The notes below the pieces were generated by a model. The model did no database searches. It was not told where the DNA came from and saw nothing but the letters and a program-made list of their open reading frames with translations. The position numbers and the translations under genes are program-made. From the NCBI RefSeq assembly GCF_020184175.1, contig NC_065530.1:1054001-1118000 (forward strand): a stretch of 64,000 nucleotides of DNA. Direction: 5' to 3'. The stretch's first letter is position 1, and every line of letters starts with the position of its first letter. Below, piece after piece: positions 60,501 to 64,000 of this stretch. Origin of the DNA: Aphis gossypii. Lineage: Eukaryota > Arthropoda > Insecta > Hemiptera > Aphididae.

Positions 60501-62755
60501 GTTTTCGTTTTCTTTGCATGCAGACATTATTAAATACATCACGCACCACTGAGCCTTATAATATTAGTATAATAATAGTATGTTACATCAATTTAAAAAA
60601 CAAACCCAGCAATTTTAGTTAGCGACTAAATTTGAGGGAGATTAACAATATATTATATTATTATTCTGAGGGGAATTAGGCACAGACGTAATAATATCTT
60701 CTATATACCTACAGGTACTACCTATAGGTACTCAGGGATAGGAAAGATACTGAAAGAATAAATAATGTGCAGTATCGTTAAATTAGATACTCGATATTTA
60801 TAGTTTAAATATTTAGATTTTAGATACTCAATATTTAGACATTAAAATAAAAATATTATTTTATTATAATAATCTATACTATAAAAGCAAGTCCCGATTT
60901 TTTGTCACATATACGAATCCACACCATTCAACGTATCATCAATAAATTGTTTACTATTATACCTGATAGTCTGCTGAAAGTTTTAGTATCACATTTGTTA
61001 GGAAACGTGTCCAATATTTACGTTTTCAGATTTTTATAGAAATATTTTTTTGTATTTAAACACACTATTCGGTGCAAAAACGAAACATATCTACGAGTTA
61101 TCATAATAACATATGTGTATCATTATTTTATTTATTTCGAAAAAGAAACATGATAAGTTACCCAAAATAAGACATATTGTGTCTCTCCTGTAAAATTTGA
61201 ATTTCGACGTATATGTATTATATATTATAATATATTAAAATAATTGTTTAAAATGTATAGTTAAGCAATCGTGCACGACCCACCTCAGAATGTGTATGTA
61301 GAATTGACGATGAATCAATTATTATTTTTGTTGGTAATGAGATGTAAAAACTGCTCGATACTTTGAACAGTCCTGCGGGGCTTAAAATATAGACCACTGC
61401 GTTCTAACTACGACTGACGTTCTTAATCTTGATACTCGAGTAATATTAAGATAAGTTAAAATGCATCCAATAATAATAATAATAACCAATAAAAAAGTTT
61501 ATAGCAAGTCAGTAGCACGCTGATTGACTTTATAATATGAAAACCCACAGTATGCCATGCCCAATGTTGTTATTTAATAATCATTATTATTGTTATTAAT
61601 TTACTGATGTTATAATATTATTATATAATATATTTCCCGGGTGTAATGGTATTAATGTTAGAAAATAATTGTTTTTATTATATTTTTGAGAATTTACGAA
61701 CACTTTAAATTATTGTTATTTTACGTAGATATAAGTCGTATAAGGTATGTACACTTTATAGTATAATTATGTCTGAATCCGGCCGTCTTAAGATATCAAC
61801 ACTAATCATTTGGCCTGGAATGAAGTGCCTCAAAAACTATCAGTAAGGTTAACCTAATCTTACTCAACAAAAACTACTTAGGAAATAATTTTTCATTTCG
61901 ATAATTTTTATTACGAAAATAAAATAATAAAAATATATCATATTATAGTCAATATGACGTGTTAGGTACCTAATTTAAAATTTGAGAAACTTATAGATAC
62001 TCTAGAGGTCTTTACTCTAGATAGATACTATCAAATAAAGACCGAACTGTCCGGACTATACGATTTTCAAAATCCATTAGTTTCTATTGCTTAAGTAAAA
62101 CGTTTTTTTTCAATTAATTATCTCATATTAGGATATCAAACACACCAAACAAGTATAAGTAAACATTTTTTAAGTATCTCATCATTTATATTGCCTCTAA
62201 AACTTACTTAATACACTTATGCACATTAAATATAATATAAATTATAAAATTATAGTTTTAAACAAAAGAATATGCATTTTTCATAATATCATTGTTTATT
62301 CAGAGATGATCGATGCATACTATTTATTCATAGCTGTTGAAGAGATGACATATGTCTGGAAACGATGGCCAAAATAATATCAATCGTGTTCATGGAAAAA
62401 GGGATCCGTGACGATTTCGAATATCTTCGGTAACCATAATAATATAAATAACATTATATTATGTATGATTATGACATGTGATAACTGCGACTAACCTACA
62501 GTCCTACAAGTTATAATACATACGCGAAAGACGTATAAATTATAATATACATAAAATACGCGCTGTAAGTAATATAATAATAATAACACGACTCGACTAC
62601 AAGAGTCAACGAAAATATAAGTATACAGCAGTATAACAATAACAAAAAATACTACCTATATTTACGATCGTACGATGACAGAAAAAACATCCTAACCTAA
62701 CACTTGGACATATTTCACTGCTTCACTGCTGCTCGTTATGCGAACAACTACAACC
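57531..62755. other. AT-rich non-coding stretch
   Basis: A CpG-raised patch lies at 57960-58160. At 59277 a tctacag is followed by 45 open codons (Pro/Cys/Trp-containing, HQVAPPPNCSWSNLHCF) to 59426 without a clear donor. Near 59745 on the minus strand an ATG gives a short frame ending at a GTAAAG. A TAGGTACCTA palindrome is at 61963-61972. None of these is strong enough to call a gene. Confidence 0.4.
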
Positions 62756-62757
62756 TA

Positions 62758-62944
62758 CAGGGTGATTATTTTCTTGTGGATCGCGGGGCAATATCTCGGG
62801 AAACGAGAGGTTTTTAATTTTGAATAGTACACAAATGCTGACTGCTATAGAAAAAAATGTGAAATGCTTAGTATGTATTTCTTAAGTTTAAAAAATCAAA
62901 TTTCAACATATTTTGTGGTTCCCAATAAAATAAGGATCACTCTG
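62758..62944. mobile_element. Tc1/mariner-type MITE with TA target duplication
   Basis: The ends are CAGGGTGATTATTTTC and, read inward from the right, CAGAGTGATCCTTATTTT. TA flanks both sides (62756-62757 and 62945-62946). The 187-base interior has no frame of note. End similarity with 18829-19557 (CAG.GTGATT core) suggests a shared transposase family. Confidence 0.65.
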
Positions 62945-62946
62945 TA

Positions 62947-64000
62947 CACATCAGCGAGTAAACGCGATTGCTCACACACGCACATAAAACGACGGCCGCC
63001 GGCGTATCCAATGATAATGTAATAATATATTGGACATGATTTATACATCTTGTCATCGGGTTTCGCAAGCCATTCGATCGGCACCGATGATATTTGTATA
63101 TTATACGGTTTAGTATATAATAGTCTGACGGTGTAATATTATTGTGAAACACTATTTAAAACGCTTCGGAGATGACTGAAAAAATACTCGTACGAATTAT
63201 TAGCGCTATTCGATACGGTTCGGTCGCGCACACGAATACACGGCAATACACTAATAATATAATATTATTATTGTGTGCACCTATAAGATATACGGCTGTA
63301 TATTGCACACGAGCAAGAAACGTCATTATCGCGCAAAGGAATAATGTGTATATAAACAGAAAAAAATATTAAACACAACGTACAATAATTTTTCGACCAT
63401 AATACGTATTTCGTCTAATATATTATTATTATTATTTATTATATTACTGTTGTACGATATTCCCACAACCCAGCACTATCGCGCCGCGTATATAGTGGCT
63501 ACTTACAATATAAAATAATATGATATATAGCTAGATATAATGTTATAATATACACTCTTTTCATCAAAATATATTTCCTGGAGATTTCACGAGTGTATAG
63601 TGAGTGTGTACCTATAATGGTATGTATGTAAGCGTGTGTGTGTGCGTGGTCGACCGACTGACAAAGAGCCGGCCCGACATGATATTCACTCTCGCGGCAT
63701 CGTATAGTCTATCTGAGAACATCTCTCGAGATGATCGCCACCGCCATCGCCGGTAATGCGTACAATAACAATAAAATAAAAATAATAAATACAATAATAC
63801 GAGATGTTTTTTTTTTACATTACACACATACAGATAGAGAGAGAAAGAGACTGAGCGACTGAGAGACTGAGTGAGAGAGAAGGAAAAAAAGGAAAAAACA
63901 CGTCTGACGAATAATAATATAATGACAACGTTATTATTATAACTGCCCATGCTGCTACTGGAGCCAGTCGCCGCCAAATTTTCGAATATTATCATCGTCG
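62947..64000. other. Mixed stretch at the right edge
   Basis: CpG-raised near 63170-63240 and 63640-63760, otherwise TA-rich. A purine-rich tract lies at 63831-63890. A minus-strand frame starts near 63995 (MIIFENLAATGSSSSMGSYN) and turns into Ser/Phe/Leu low complexity. It could be the start of a minus-strand exon cut by the window edge, but no donor is clear. Confidence 0.35.
63831..63890. repeat. (GA)n-rich purine tract
   Basis: About 60 bases of GAGA/GACTGAG units on the plus strand. GAGA tracts bind GAGA-factor-type proteins in insects; whether this one does is unknown. Confidence 0.8.

Noticed and set aside
1..64000. tRNA, rRNA, known microRNA or CRISPR
   Set aside because: I looked by eye for tRNA B-box-like sequences, common insect microRNA seeds and regularly spaced repeats and saw none. 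A covariance-model search could still find structured RNAs I cannot see.

Overview
The window looks like nuclear DNA from an insect, most likely an aphid (Hemiptera: Aphididae). It is very AT-rich, with dense ATAATATTATA-type low complexity and many TA, TAA, TG and AC microsatellites. The 10-bp palindrome TAGGTACCTA and its variants recur, and small non-autonomous DNA transposons are scattered through it. Genes are sparse, split by introns, and bounded by GT..AG splice sites. There is no operon, no Shine-Dalgarno structure and no CRISPR array, and I recognised no rRNA or tRNA gene. The species call is an inference from sequence texture.

Layout. From 1 to about 20.8 kb the DNA is non-coding and looks intronic or intergenic. 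It alternates AT desert with CpG-rich patches; one of these (about 3474-3776) looks like a TATA promoter with a spliced 5' UTR exon. At 20.8-21.2 kb on the minus strand is a convincing exon: a strong acceptor, a 5' UTR with an in-frame stop, an ATG, 70 codons of Pro/Ser/Ala-rich sequence, then a donor. Its promoter may be the CpG-rich block at 30.0-30.7 kb, also minus strand, which ends in a GTGAGT donor; the coding remainder probably lies to the left, outside what I can see. From 30.7 to 42.3 kb there is little except three well-defined items: a foldback MITE (32863-33143), a possible cassette exon (33959-34078) and a hAT-type MITE with an exact 8-bp duplication (36397-36690).

The one complete gene I can build is at 42422-44495 on the plus strand. 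It has four coding exons, including a 7-base first coding exon, and encodes about 288 residues. It has a TATA-like element before it and an AATAAA after it. I do not recognise the protein family. Right of it are another hAT-type MITE (46778-47056), CpG-rich first-exon-like patches (47.3-48.1 kb and 56.4-56.6 kb), a tail-to-tail pair of unassigned ORFs (50.1-50.7 kb), a short minus-strand terminal-exon candidate (56066-56179), a truncated hAT-like end (from 56826) and a Tc1/mariner-type MITE (62758-62944).

The genes cannot be tied into a pathway. Apart from the 42.4-44.5 kb gene, the 20.8-21.2 kb exon and the MITEs with target-site duplications, gene-like calls here are splice-site and reading-frame candidates and carry low confidence. 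No previously described multi-gene system is visible; the most novel item is probably the unassigned four-exon gene.
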